Assembly (NCBI GenBank): GCA_946186505.1
Contig: CAMHNI010000002.1
Coordinates: 154,196-218,195 of the forward strand
Source of the DNA: an uncultured Prevotellaceae bacterium
GTDB taxonomy: Bacteria > Bacteroidota > Bacteroidia > Bacteroidales > Bacteroidaceae
Direction of reading: 5' to 3'
DNA length: 64,000 nucleotides
Shown here: one piece after another, positions 43,976 to 53,500 of the stretch
How positions within the stretch are numbered: position 1 is the first letter of the stretch
How the letters are laid out: the number at the start of each line of letters is the position of its first letter
Made by a program: the position numbers and the translations under genes
Notes under the pieces: generated by a model
What the model was told of the DNA's origin: nothing
Database searches by the model: none
The model's input: the letters and a program-made list of their open reading frames with translations, nothing else

Positions 43976-45233
43976 AGTTGACGTCCTGCTCGGATTGCAG
44001 TGGGGCGATGAAGGTAAAGGTAAGGTGGTCGATGTGCTGACCCCCAAGTATGATGTGATTGCCCGTTTCCAGGGCGGCCCCAATGCCGGCCACACGCTGG
44101 AGTTCGAGGGCGAGAAGTATGTCCTGCGCTCTATCCCCTCTGGTATCTTCCAGGGTGGAAAGGTAAACATCATCGGCAACGGCGTGGTATTGGCTCCCGA
44201 CCTGTTTATGGACGAGGCAAAGGCTTTGGAGGCCAGTGGCCACGAACTGCGTAGCCGTCTGCACATCTCGAAGAAGGCTCACCTCATCATGCCGACTCAC
44301 CGTGTTCTTGATGCTGCCTATGAGGCCCAGAAGGGTAAGAACAAGGTGGGCACCACCGGTAAGGGCATTGGTCCGACCTATACCGACAAGGTGAGCCGCA
44401 ACGGCCTGCGTGTAGGCGACATCCTTGAGAACTTCCCTGAGAAGTACGCTGCTGCCAAGGCTCGCCATGAGGCCATCTTGAAATCGCTTAATTTCGAGTA
44501 TGATATTACAGAAGTGGAAAAGAAATGGTTAGAGGGTGTGGAGTACCTTCGCCAGTTCCCTATTGTCGATAGTGAACATGAGATTAATAACATCCTGAAG
44601 AGCGGCAAATCGGTGCTCTGCGAGGGTGCCCAGGGCACAATGCTTGACGTCGATTTCGGCTCTTATCCCTTCGTGACCTCATCAAATACCATCTGTGCAG
44701 GTGCCTGCACAGGCCTGGGTATCGGTCCCAACAAGATTGGTGACGTCTTCGGCATTATGAAGGCCTACTGTACTCGCGTCGGAGCTGGTCCGTTCCCAAC
44801 GGAGCTGTTTGACGAGACGGGCAAGAAGATTCGCGACCTCGGCCATGAGTATGGTGCTGTCACGGGTCGTGAGCGTCGCTGCGGCTGGATTGACCTTGTA
44901 GCCCTCAAATATTCGATTATGGTCAACGGCGTGACAAAGCTCATCATGATGAAGAGCGACGTGCTCGACGGCTTCGATACCATCAAGGCTTGCGTAGCTT
45001 ACGAGCAGCATGGTCAGGAGATTGACTACTTCCCCTACAACATCGAGGATGGCATCGAACCTGTCTATCGCGAGCTGCCTGGCTGGAAGACCGACATGAC
45101 GCAGTTCACCTCCGAAGACCAGTTCCCGAAGGAGTTCCAGGACTACATCAAGTTCCTCGAGGAACAGCTCGAAACGCCAATTTGTATCATCAGCATCGGT
45201 CCTGACCGTGCACAAACGATTGTGAGAAGCTGA
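43962..45233 (+). CDS. purA: Adenylosuccinate synthetase
   Basis: 423 residues, normal length. GTP-dependent first step from IMP to AMP. The N-terminal GLQWGDEGKGKVVDVLTPKY has the catalytic Asp and the GDEGKGK P-loop; GNGVVLAPDLF, TTGKGIGPTYTDKVSRNGLR and GAQGTMLDVDFGSYPFVTSS are further signatures. The start overlaps the Fur-family gene, implying coupled translation, a less usual pairing. The end is followed by a REP-like inverted repeat. Confidence 0.97.
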   Translation: MNQGKVDVLLGLQWGDEGKGKVVDVLTPKYDVIARFQGGPNAGHTLEFEGEKYVLRSIPSGIFQGGKVNIIGNGVVLAPDLFMDEAKALEASGHELRSRLHISKKAHLIMPTHRVLDAAYEAQKGKNKVGTTGKGIGPTYTDKVSRNGLRVGDILENFPEKYAAAKARHEAILKSLNFEYDITEVEKKWLEGVEYLRQFPIVDSEHEINNILKSGKSVLCEGAQGTMLDVDFGSYPFVTSSNTICAGACTGLGIGPNKIGDVFGIMKAYCTRVGAGPFPTELFDETGKKIRDLGHEYGAVTGRERRCGWIDLVALKYSIMVNGVTKLIMMKSDVLDGFDTIKACVAYEQHGQEIDYFPYNIEDGIEPVYRELPGWKTDMTQFTSEDQFPKEFQDYIKFLEEQLETPICIISIGPDRAQTIVRS

Positions 45234-45234
45234 A

Positions 45235-45270
45235 AGCCTCCCCAAGCCCCTCCTAAGGAGGGGGTGTTTA
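45235..45270. repeat. REP-like palindromic element, inverted copy
   Basis: Directly after the purA stop. Contains CCCCTCCTAAGGAGGGG (45247-45263), a 8-bp stem with a one-base loop. Its reverse complement (AAACACCCCCTCCTTAGGAG, then GGGCTTGGGGAGGCTTT) is a copy of the two elements at 45369 and 45422. It could also serve as purA terminator. Confidence 0.75.
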
Positions 45271-45368
45271 GATACTGGATGAGCTGATTCCGCTAATATA
45301 TAACGTCTTTATTAAATAATTAATAATTTCAATCATTAAAAAATGGAGAGCCACAAACACCTGAACAT

Positions 45369-45466
45369 GTAATTAAACATCCCTCCATGGGAGGGCTTGG
45401 GAGGGCTTAAACCATTTATGTGTAATCAAACATCCCTCCCTTGGGGATGGCTTGGGTGGGCTTTAA
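45369..45466. repeat. Two direct copies of the REP-like element
   Basis: Copy A (45369-45410) and copy B (45422-45466), 53 bases apart, share GTAATNAAACATCCCTCC, then a GGAGGG/GGGGAT variant, GGCTTGGG and a closing GGGCTTTAA. Copy B ends just before the hisS ATG at 45470. With the inverted copy at 45235, three elements occupy most of the 236-base purA-hisS gap. Between them lies only AT-rich sequence. Confidence 0.8.
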
Positions 45467-45469
45467 TGT

Positions 45470-46822
45470 ATGAAACCAAGTATAGTAAAAGGAACGCGCG
45501 ACTTCGGGCCCCAGGAGATGGCCCGTCGCAACTATATCTTCAACACCATCCGTCAGGTCTATGAGCTCTATGGCTTCCAGCAGATTGAGACACCTGCGAT
45601 GGAGACGCTCCAGACGCTGATGGGCAAGTATGGCGAGGAGGGCGACAAGTTGCTGTTCAAAGTACTGAACAGCGGCGACTGCCTGGCCAAGGTTACCGAC
45701 GAAGAACTGCAGGAGCGCAACCCGTTGCACCTCGCCTCCAAGATGTGTGAGAAAGGCCTGCGCTACGATCTCACTGTGCCCTTCGCCCGCTACGTGGTGA
45801 TGCATCGCGAGGAGCTGCAGCTGCCGTTCAAGCGCTACCAGGTGCAGCCTGTGTGGCGTGCCGACCGTCCGCAGAAGGGACGCTACCGTGAGTTCTATCA
45901 GTTCGACGGCGACGTCGTCGGTTCTGACTCGTTGCTCAACGAGGTGGAGCTGATGCAGATTGTCGATACTGTGTTCCAGCGCTTCGGCGTCCGCGTACAG
46001 ATCAAGATCAACAACCGCAAGATTCTCACCGGCATCGCCGAAGTCATCGGAGCTGCCGACAAGATTGTCGATATCACAGTTGCCATTGACAAACTTGACA
46101 AGATAGGCATAGATAACGTCAATCAGGAACTGCGTGAGGACGGTCTCACCGAGGAGCAGATTCTGAAGTTGCAGCCCATCATCCTGCTTGAGGGCACCAA
46201 TGAAGAGAAGCTTAATACCATTGCTGAAGTCCTGAAGGATAGCGAGATAGGTCAGAAAGGCGTTGAGGAATTGCGCTTCATCCTCTCCGTTCTCAGTTCC
46301 TCGCTCAAGAACGAACTGCAACTTGACCTTACGTTGGCCCGTGGTCTGAACTACTACACAGGTGCCATCTTCGAGGTTAAGGCCCTCGACGTGCAGATAG
46401 GCTCCATCACCGGCGGCGGCCGCTACGACAACCTCACCGGCATCTTCGGCATGCCCGGCATCTCCGGCGTAGGCATCTCCTTCGGTGTCGATCGCATCTA
46501 CGACGTGCTCAATCAGCTCGATGCCTATCCCAAGGATGCCACGGGCGGCACCCGCCTACTCTTCATCAACTTCGGCGAGACAGAGACGGCCTATTGTCTG
46601 CCCGTTGCTGCCCTTGCCCGCGAGGCCGGCATCCGCACTGAAGTCTATCCCGACGCTGTGAAGATGAAGAAGCAAATGTCTTACGCCAATGCCAAGCAGA
46701 TTCCTTTCGTCGCCCTGGCTGGCGAGACAGAGATTGCTGCCGGCAAGCTGACGTTAAAGAACATGGATACCGGTGAGCAGCAGCTGCTTACTCCCGATGA
46801 GCTTCTCAGCGTTGTGAAGTAG
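45470..46822 (+). CDS. hisS: Histidyl-tRNA synthetase
   Basis: 450 residues. Class II synthetase charging tRNA-His. Motif 1 region is [20 protein letters not shown]; motif 2 is [20 protein letters not shown] with [10 protein letters not shown]; the His-specific [16 protein letters not shown] and the motif 3 GIGF-like [15 protein letters not shown] are clear. A C-terminal anticodon-binding domain follows ([20 protein letters not shown]). No -7 promoter was found before it; the REP-like repeats take that space. Confidence 0.97.
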   Translation: MKPSIVKGTRDFGPQEMARRNYIFNTIRQVYELYGFQQIETPAMETLQTLMGKYGEEGDKLLFKVLNSGDCLAKVTDEELQERNPLHLASKMCEKGLRYDLTVPFARYVVMHREELQLPFKRYQVQPVWRADRPQKGRYREFYQFDGDVVGSDSLLNEVELMQIVDTVFQRFGVRVQIKINNRKILTGIAEVIGAADKIVDITVAIDKLDKIGIDNVNQELREDGLTEEQILKLQPIILLEGTNEEKLNTIAEVLKDSEIGQKGVEELRFILSVLSSSLKNELQLDLTLARGLNYYTGAIFEVKALDVQIGSITGGGRYDNLTGIFGMPGISGVGISFGVDRIYDVLNQLDAYPKDATGGTRLLFINFGETETAYCLPVAALAREAGIRTEVYPDAVKMKKQMSYANAKQIPFVALAGETEIAAGKLTLKNMDTGEQQLLTPDELLSVVK

Positions 46823-46873
46823 GGATACTGTCTGCGTTTATTTTGAAATGATTTTGGATATATGTCTCAGGGT

Positions 46874-46915
46874 GACTATCCCAATCGCAGCAATGTGGTT
46901 GGGATAGTCTGATTT
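46874..46915. terminator. Convergent terminator between hisS and the minus-strand cluster
   Basis: GACTATCCCAA (46874-46884) pairs perfectly with TTGGGATAGTC (46899-46909), 11 bp, followed on the + strand by TGATTTTC. It sits between hisS (+) and the end of the minus-strand operon and probably serves hisS, perhaps both. Confidence 0.75.
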
Positions 46916-46916
46916 T

Positions 46917-47537
46917 CTATTCCAGTCGCGGACAACGCTGGCGAATAAAGTCCAGCACGAATTTGTAGTCTTCATCGTTCTCCACGAAGACACGGTTCTT
47001 GGTGAGCAGTTCGTTCACCTTGATAAGACGGCGACGGCGCTTGGGAATCACCCTCCGCACATCCTTGAAGTCGGTCTTCCACATGTTGACGCTGGCGGCT
47101 AGTAGAGAGTTGCCGATGACGCCGGGCTTGCCTGTGGCCAGTCCCACGGCGACCCCGATACTGCTGACAATCTGCTGCTGCCTGACGTGCTTCTGCATCT
47201 GGCTGTGGGTGATGCCATGCTCGTCCATCTCGAACAGCGCAGCATAACGGCCGCCGTTAGCCGCTACCCATATCCAGTAGATGATGAGGCAGAGCAAGCA
47301 CAAGCCCAGGGCTATACAGAAGAACGCCAGCGTCATGGTCCATACCACGCTCCAGTCGTCTGCCACGAAGATGCCCATGATGAGCATCATGCCATAGAAC
47401 AGTCCCAGCGTCAGTCCGATCACCTTGACGACATCGTAGAAGGTTGACGCGTTCTTGAAGAGGTTGACCTCGTAGGCCCAGCGGTACTTGCCGTCGGGAC
47501 AGAGGGTCACCCTGCCCGTTGTTTGACTATCCATCAT
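46917..47537 (-). CDS. Two-span membrane protein with bPH-like tail, copy 1
   Basis: About 206 residues. The N-terminus reads RVTLCPDGKYRWAYEVNL, then two hydrophobic spans (around GLFYGMMLIMGIF and CIALGLCLLCLIIYWIWV), then a beta-rich soluble tail ending LIKVNELLTKNRVFVENDED and a basic RQRCPR. Paralogous along its length to the protein at 49857. The tail suggests a bacterial PH-like/YcxB-type domain; that is inference. The start is set at ATG 47537 because it then has the same 8 residues before RVTL as the paralogue; the longer frame would overlap the upstream gene through a simple GAGATT repeat. Last gene of the minus-strand operon. Confidence 0.72.
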   Translation of the reverse strand: MMDSQTTGRVTLCPDGKYRWAYEVNLFKNASTFYDVVKVIGLTLGLFYGMMLIMGIFVADDWSVVWTMTLAFFCIALGLCLLCLIIYWIWVAANGGRYAALFEMDEHGITHSQMQKHVRQQQIVSSIGVAVGLATGKPGVIGNSLLAASVNMWKTDFKDVRRVIPKRRRRLIKVNELLTKNRVFVENDEDYKFVLDFIRQRCPRLE

Positions 47538-47547
47538 TCTCAATCTC

Positions 47548-48207
47548 TCAATCTCCCAATTTCTCAATCACAAAGACCTCCACGGGATTCAGACCGCGGC
47601 TCACCAGGAGGCTGTCGCCGCCGGGATAGATGCTGACGATGAAGGGGAACCACTCCGGATTGCCGTTCTTCTGCCACGTCCAAGTGCCGTCATCGTGGTG
47701 CTTACGAACGCGGTTCATTAGAAAGCCGGTAAACAAGCCCTTGCCCCGACTCTGTACGAAGACGGTGGTGTCGGCTGACTCAGGGAGCATGTTGTCACAG
47801 AAATGGTAGTGGGCAAGTCCGATGCTTTGCAACGTGTCGCCGCTGACCGTCGAGTGGGTGGCCGCAGAGTCACGGAAGATGATGAATCCACCCGTCCGAG
47901 GCTGTCGGTAAGTGACGCCCCAGTGTGGCGTTGGGTTACCGTCGTGGATGGGCAACTTCACCCGCACGTGGCCCTTCGTCAGGTGAGCCAGCGAGTCGGG
48001 CGTGAGCCACTCGCCCTCGCCATTGAGAACGGCAGTGCGTTCATCGGTCAGCACAGAGGCAAGCCAGAACTCGGAAGCCTGTTCGAACGTCCAGCCGTCC
48101 ATGATGGGTTGGTCATTGTCGCCGCCGTTGATGTTCGGGCGGCCAGCATTACAGGCCGTCATCAACAGCCCGGTTGCAATAATGGTCAATACCAGTTTAT
48201 TCATCAT
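47548..48207 (-). CDS. Lipoprotein of unknown function (219 residues)
   Basis: N-terminal signal with a lipobox (VLTIIATGLLMTAC, Cys19), so probably membrane-anchored by lipid. The mature part is beta-rich and hydrophilic. Near the end it has FIVSIYPGGDSLLVSRG, which I also see in altered form in the proteins at 48245, 49284 and 56123, suggesting one shared domain. No known family recognised. It lies between the 344-residue lipoprotein and a bPH-like membrane protein in the cluster. Confidence 0.65.
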   Translation of the reverse strand: MMNKLVLTIIATGLLMTACNAGRPNINGGDNDQPIMDGWTFEQASEFWLASVLTDERTAVLNGEGEWLTPDSLAHLTKGHVRVKLPIHDGNPTPHWGVTYRQPRTGGFIIFRDSAATHSTVSGDTLQSIGLAHYHFCDNMLPESADTTVFVQSRGKGLFTGFLMNRVRKHHDDGTWTWQKNGNPEWFPFIVSIYPGGDSLLVSRGLNPVEVFVIEKLGD

Positions 48208-48244
48208 TATCTCAATTTACAGATTATCTAATTACTCACGTTTC

Positions 48245-49279
48245 TCATTCGTACCATTCCGTCTTGCCATAGCCCGAGAGTAGCATCTGCCGACCCTTAC
48301 CCGGTATGCCCTCATCGAAGATAGTAGCATGATAGCGCAGGGTGTCGTTGTCGGCCTTTACCAGCAGGTAAGTACTGTTACCCGTCGCGGTGACGATGTA
48401 ATTCTCCAGTTCCTCTTGGTCCTTCACCATGCGTATGCTGAGCACGGCAGTGCCCCGGCGTATGCCGTCGGCATCCGTTGTCAGTTTGAAGGTCATCTGC
48501 TTGCCCTCCCAACTGCCCCAGTTGCCCCAGGTGTAGAAACCGTCGGCCAGCAAGTCTTTTTCCAGACTGGGCGTAAAGGGATCCCAGTGGCCCTCGCCAT
48601 CGACATAGAAGCCGTCGTGTGTCCAGTTGTTCTTCATGATACAGCCAGAAGCATCGATATAGACGAGTTCCTTTCCTTCCTTGATCCATTGCGAGTGAGC
48701 CTGTCCCTTCACGGCGGAGCTACACTTCGGTTTGTGCAGGGAGTCGTTAGGAGTCGGCAGAACATCGGCAGTCACAAAGATACGTCGGGAGACGCCGTCG
48801 GTGATACCAATGCTGTCGCAGCTGGCATAGACGTAGAGGAGCCCAGGGGCACCATTCCATCTCCTTCCTGTCAGTTCATCTATCAGGAAGAAACCATGTC
48901 CTCGCAGTTTCAGCTGTGTCTGCAACGAGATAGCTGATCCGCTGCCCTGTTCGTAGTAAGCCTTTCCATAGCCTATGCTATCGGGTGAATTGCTCAGTGT
49001 GATGGTCCATCGGTCGCCAGTTCTCTGTTCGATGTAAGCCACTCCTGTTTTCGGCATCACGTTTTCTGCATGTGCCTTGATATTGCCTCCCATCTCTACG
49101 GCAAGGCTGTCTGCCGTAATCGTGGAGTCTGAAAGGATGTGAGAGAATTCCACATATCGGAAATCCTCTCCGGTTCCCCAGGTGTGGTTGCCTTGATTAC
49201 ACGCCGCCGTGAGTGCGACGAAAAGGCTGATTCCTATCATTCTCTTCATTCCTGTTTTGAGTTTTGAGCAAATTTTCAT
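48245..49279 (-). CDS. Lipoprotein of unknown function (344 residues), paralogue of 56123 product
   Basis: Signal with lipobox (GISLFVALTAAC). The middle has LLYVYASCDSIGITDG (cluster-wide beta motif). Further on, SQWIKEGKELVYIDASGC followed by a KNNWTHDGFYVDGEGHWD-like segment matches SQWVKDGNKLYYVDVSGC and KDNYAHDGFYAGSDGSWD in the 350-residue protein at 56123. Two genes of one operon thus encode related proteins, one lipid-anchored and one membrane-helix-anchored. An internal start at 49249 (MKRMIGIS) is possible and would give a more ordinary signal peptide. Function unknown. Confidence 0.65.
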   Translation of the reverse strand: MKICSKLKTGMKRMIGISLFVALTAACNQGNHTWGTGEDFRYVEFSHILSDSTITADSLAVEMGGNIKAHAENVMPKTGVAYIEQRTGDRWTITLSNSPDSIGYGKAYYEQGSGSAISLQTQLKLRGHGFFLIDELTGRRWNGAPGLLYVYASCDSIGITDGVSRRIFVTADVLPTPNDSLHKPKCSSAVKGQAHSQWIKEGKELVYIDASGCIMKNNWTHDGFYVDGEGHWDPFTPSLEKDLLADGFYTWGNWGSWEGKQMTFKLTTDADGIRRGTAVLSIRMVKDQEELENYIVTATGNSTYLLVKADNDTLRYHATIFDEGIPGKGRQMLLSGYGKTEWYE

Positions 49280-49283
49280 CTGT

Positions 49284-49838
49284 TCAGTCTTTAATGATAT
49301 ACTCCTTGACCCTTACACCATCAGGGACAAGCAAGCGGTTGTCGCTGGCAACAAAGATGTAGCCACGGGTGTCGTCAGTGCCTTCGTCCGTAAGCTGGTA
49401 GATGCTGTGCCCCATGGGGTGCAGGTCGTAGACAATCGGCCCCTTGGTGCGTTGCGGAATAATCCACTGCACCTGACCGAAAACCGTGTCGTTCTTGCCG
49501 CCCGTCAAGTAGAAACGGAACATGTCGCCAAGTCCCTCATATACATAGTCCTTGCCCATCAGTGGCACGTTGTCCTCGTCGACGAATGGTACCTCCAACC
49601 AAGCAGCCAACTCCTTCACGTCCGTCGGGGCATCGGCAAGTGATTTCGACGGTGTCTGCGTGTTATTCTCTTCTTCCTCCCGAAGGTTTTCCACAGTCTG
49701 ATTGATGACATGACTGGCAATACCACTCACTTGCTTCTTCTCCCCTTCTTCGGAAAGGGTTCTCTTCTTCTGGTCGCCGCAACTAACGACTGAAAGCAGC
49801 AGTGCTACACTAAGAATTGTGAATAATACCTGTTTCAT
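49284..49838 (-). CDS. Lipoprotein of unknown function (184 residues)
   Basis: Signal with lipobox (FTILSVALLLSVVSC, Cys20), a charged linker (about 25-65: EEGEKKQ..., EEEENNTQTPS), then a compact domain ending RGYIFVASDNRLLVPDGVRV and EYIIKD, another version of the cluster's beta motif. It starts 18 bases downstream of the second bPH-like membrane protein gene and stops 4 bases before the next lipoprotein gene. No family recognised. Confidence 0.65.
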   Translation of the reverse strand: MKQVLFTILSVALLLSVVSCGDQKKRTLSEEGEKKQVSGIASHVINQTVENLREEEENNTQTPSKSLADAPTDVKELAAWLEVPFVDEDNVPLMGKDYVYEGLGDMFRFYLTGGKNDTVFGQVQWIIPQRTKGPIVYDLHPMGHSIYQLTDEGTDDTRGYIFVASDNRLLVPDGVRVKEYIIKD

Positions 49839-49856
49839 ACGTTTGAGTATTGAGTG

Positions 49857-50504
49857 TTAATGTTTTACTCTCGGACAACGCTGCCGGATGTAGTCGAGCA
49901 CGAACTCGTAATCCTCAGGGTCGTCCACGAAGATGCGGTTCTTGGTGAGCAGTTCGTTGACCTTGATGAGGTCGCGCCGACGGACAGGGATGACGTGGCG
50001 CACCTTGGGGAAATCGCTCTTCCAGGCCGTGAAGGTGGAAGAAAGGATAGAGCTGGCCACCATTCCTGGCTCATCGGCGGCTATGCCAGCCATGGCTGCT
50101 ATTTCATTGACCACCTGCTGCTTCTTCACCTCCTTCGCCATTTGAGCATGGAGGACCCCCTTCTCGTCCATTTCAAACTGAGCGGTATAGACACCCCCGG
50201 AGCCACGTGCCCCGATGTAATAGCTGATGACGGCGATGGCAATGAGGAACAGCGCCATCCAGAAAAACATCACGGCCTCACCCCAGAGGTTCGTCCACAG
50301 GTCTTCCCACGACCTGATTCTGATGTTGCCGTCCAAGACGCCAATGACGAAGAAAAAGACGTACATGGCGAGAAAGATGTAGGCAATGACTTTGACGAGG
50401 TCTATCAGGATGGTGGGGTTGCGGTAGAGGTTCACCTCATAGGCCCAGCGGTACTTGCCGTCGGGACAGAGCGTTACGCGACTGGTTAATAGTTCTTCGT
50501 TCAT
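49857..50504 (-). CDS. Two-span membrane protein with bPH-like tail, copy 2
   Basis: 215 residues. Same plan as the protein at 46917: N-terminal RVTLCPDGKYRWAYEVNLYR, two hydrophobic spans (YIFLAMYVFFFVIGVL and MFFWMALFLIAIAVISYYI), and a soluble tail with FEMDEKGVLHAQMAKEV and the end LIKVNELLTKNRIFVDDPED then YEFVLDYIRQRCPR. The two copies frame a block of three lipoprotein genes. A bacterial PH-like domain is inferred, not proven. Role unknown. Confidence 0.72.
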   Translation of the reverse strand: MNEELLTSRVTLCPDGKYRWAYEVNLYRNPTILIDLVKVIAYIFLAMYVFFFVIGVLDGNIRIRSWEDLWTNLWGEAVMFFWMALFLIAIAVISYYIGARGSGGVYTAQFEMDEKGVLHAQMAKEVKKQQVVNEIAAMAGIAADEPGMVASSILSSTFTAWKSDFPKVRHVIPVRRRDLIKVNELLTKNRIFVDDPEDYEFVLDYIRQRCPRVKH

Positions 50505-50547
50505 AGGCTACTATGTTAATTCATCATTCATAACTCTTAACTATCAC

Positions 50548-53500
50548 TTACCCAATATCTCCAACCGCACGATACATCCCGACGAAGATGGTTTCGAAGT
50601 TCTGCCCCATCCTGGCGAGAGAGTCGCTGGCCTGACTGAAGGTGATGCTGCCATCGACAGCCAGCTTCTCCAGCACGGCGATGCCTTCGCGCAGCGAGTT
50701 AGGGATGCGGCTTTCGCCATTGACCGTCATGCGAGCGATGTTGCGTGAGTCGAGCAGCTTGAAGACCTTCACCTGCTGGCGGCAGCCCTCAATCATCTCG
50801 CCGATGGCCGTAGCCTCCAGGTCGAGTTTCTCGACAGCGGAGCCGGCACGCTGCGCCTCCTTCATGATCTTCGCAGCGGTCACGAAGCGTTCCTTGCCCT
50901 TGTAGAACACCGCCTCGGCCACCTTCGTCGGGTCCTTGAGCTTCTCGCCGTGCAGCGCAGCCTTGATCATCCGGTCGAGGTCAACACCGTAGCTTTCAGG
51001 ATGCTTGAGCACATCCTCGACAATGGTCTGGTCCATCTCCTTGGAGAAATTCTTCAGCACACCGCCGACAGGGTCTTTCAAGGGGTTGAAGTTGGCCGTA
51101 GCTCCACCCTGGGCCACCTGGTAGAACTCGCGGGCATAGAGCTTTTCGGTCGCCTTCTGCGGGAAGTACACCTTCTTGCCCGTCACCTTGTCTATATAGA
51201 AATAGGTGACGTCGCGGTCGAAGGTGATGCTCTTGCCGCTGAGCAGCTTCATCTTGTCGGACGACGTGGCACCGAGTATTTTGATATCCTCCGGTTTCAG
51301 GCCGGGAACCTCCTTCGACAGGTAGTGCTTCATGCGGTTGTCTGTAGCCTTATAGACCTTGTCCAGATGGGTGTTGACCGCCTTGCGGCACTCACCGAAG
51401 TTGACGCCGAGGTTGGCGGCATCGATGGTCTCAAAGTTCTTCTGACCCTTCAGGATCATCATGGTCTGCTTGTCCTTCTGGCACTTAATGATCATTTGGT
51501 TGCGTTTCAGGATGTTGGCCTCCGTAGGATTGGCCTTGCAGATGTCAACGGCATCCTGCAGGTCCTGCAGATTCTGCTGAGCACGCTTGCGACCGTACGT
51601 CATGACATCGTCCTTGTACTTTTCGGGATTCACACGCGGACGATTCTTCGCTGCTTCGGCTATCTCGTCGGCCTTCTGCTGAGCCGTCTTGTTGGCAACC
51701 TTGGCTGTCTCAGCAGCCTGCAGTTTCTTGCCGAATACCTTGACGCTGTTGAGTTCCTCAGCAAGCATCTTCTTGGCATCGACCTTCGTTGCTTTCCAGG
51801 TCATCCTCACATCGCCACCAGATTTCAAGTAATTCTTGGCGGCACTCATGCCCACATTCATGGCCTTCTCCATCAGATATTTTGCCGTGACGATCTTCAC
51901 GCCGACAAAGAAGGCACCAAACACGCTGTCGCCGCCCTTGTCAACGTAGTCCTTCATGGCCCCGATGACCTCGATGGTGCCCGTAGCGACATCAAAGAGT
52001 CCGAGGGTAGCCACGCTGATGAACAGCTTCTGCCACGTACCCATGTCGTCGATGGTGGTGCGCATACACTTGAAGTATTCCCACACCTCCTCTTCCAGAC
52101 TGTCGCAAGCCACCAGCGCATGACTGTTGGTCTCCTGCTGCTCACCCTCCAGCACGTGGTGGTAGGTGCGCATGATGGCCTTAACACAGCGCTCGTCGAA
52201 GCCATAACGGGAGTTCTGCTCGTAGGCATCGAGGTGCAGATGCAGATAGTTGACCAGCGGAGCCAGACGATCGTAGAGTCCCAATTGATAGATTTCTCGG
52301 TCTATTTCCTCCAGCCTGTCGCGCGTCTGGTTGTTCTTCTTCTGCCATTGTGCCAACTCAGCAGGAGAGCGGAAGCTGGGCTTAGGCTGTGAGAGCAGGA
52401 GCACAGGGCGCGTGGCCACACATTCCTTTCCACCGAGGATGCAGCGGCACTGGATGTAGCCGAATATGCGATTGGGCGCATTGAGCACACCGAAGCGGCA
52501 ACGCAGGATGTAATAGGGTTCGCCCTTGGAGTTGTACTTGACCACAAGCTGCAGGCCGAGTTTGTTGACGCGCTCCTGTTGGTTTTTGTCGTAGGCAATC
52601 ACCTGGAAGGCACGGTCGAGCCGTTTCCCGTCTTCTGTATCCGCCATGCGGTCTTCCTGCAGGGCGGGATTGATGATGACCATGTGGTTCGTATTCTCGT
52701 CCCACGTGTAGTAGCGCAACCAGCAGCGGGTCTCGGCGGGGGTCACTTCCTTGTCGTCCTGCTTCTGGACCAAGAGCGAGTCGATGTGGTGTACAGGGTC
52801 GTACTCCTCGAGATAGCAGCCCACGTTGTTGCCCTCCATCTGGAATGCGAGACCCATATAGAAGCGGTAGAGCGGCAACTTGCCCTTGATGACCAGTCCC
52901 TGCTTCGTCTTCGCCTCGACGGCGAGGTTGTATTCCAGGAAATCGCCAGGCTGGTATTGCTCGTTCTCTTTCTCGTCCTGCCAGATGTCGCGAATGACGG
53001 CCTCCCAGTAGTTGTTCTGCTTGCTCCACTCCACGTCAACGGTGTAGTCGATGGCAAAGTCCTCCTTGCCCCAGTTTTCCTCTTTTGCCTTCTGGTCGTT
53101 CATCTTGAGGCGCTTGCCACTGACGGTGGCGGTAATCTCCGCACCATCGGTGGGCTTGATGCCTGTCACGAGGAACGGCAGACGTATCTCCTTGTCATAC
53201 ATGGCGGGCAGCGTCAGATTGTCCTGACCAAAGACCACCTGCCCTTTCTGAATCTTGAAGTGGATACGGTTGGTATAGCTGGCTTCGGGCGAGGCCACGC
53301 GGAACTGTACAATGCCCTCCTCGGGGGGCGTCTCCCAGTCGGGAGCCTGCACCAGCGCACACTTCCAGCCGTTGATGACACCCTCTTCCTCGACAGCGGT
53401 ATAGCCATCGTCGGCAAAAATCTGTATCATCTGCGTCAGACGCTTGTCGACATACTCCGGACCGCCGTCCTTCGGGTGGCGGACGATGCAGGCACTCACC

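Noticed and set aside
50950..52392. 480-residue + strand open frame
   Set aside because: Antisense shadow of the 1256-residue protein gene; long only because of codon bias on the other strand.
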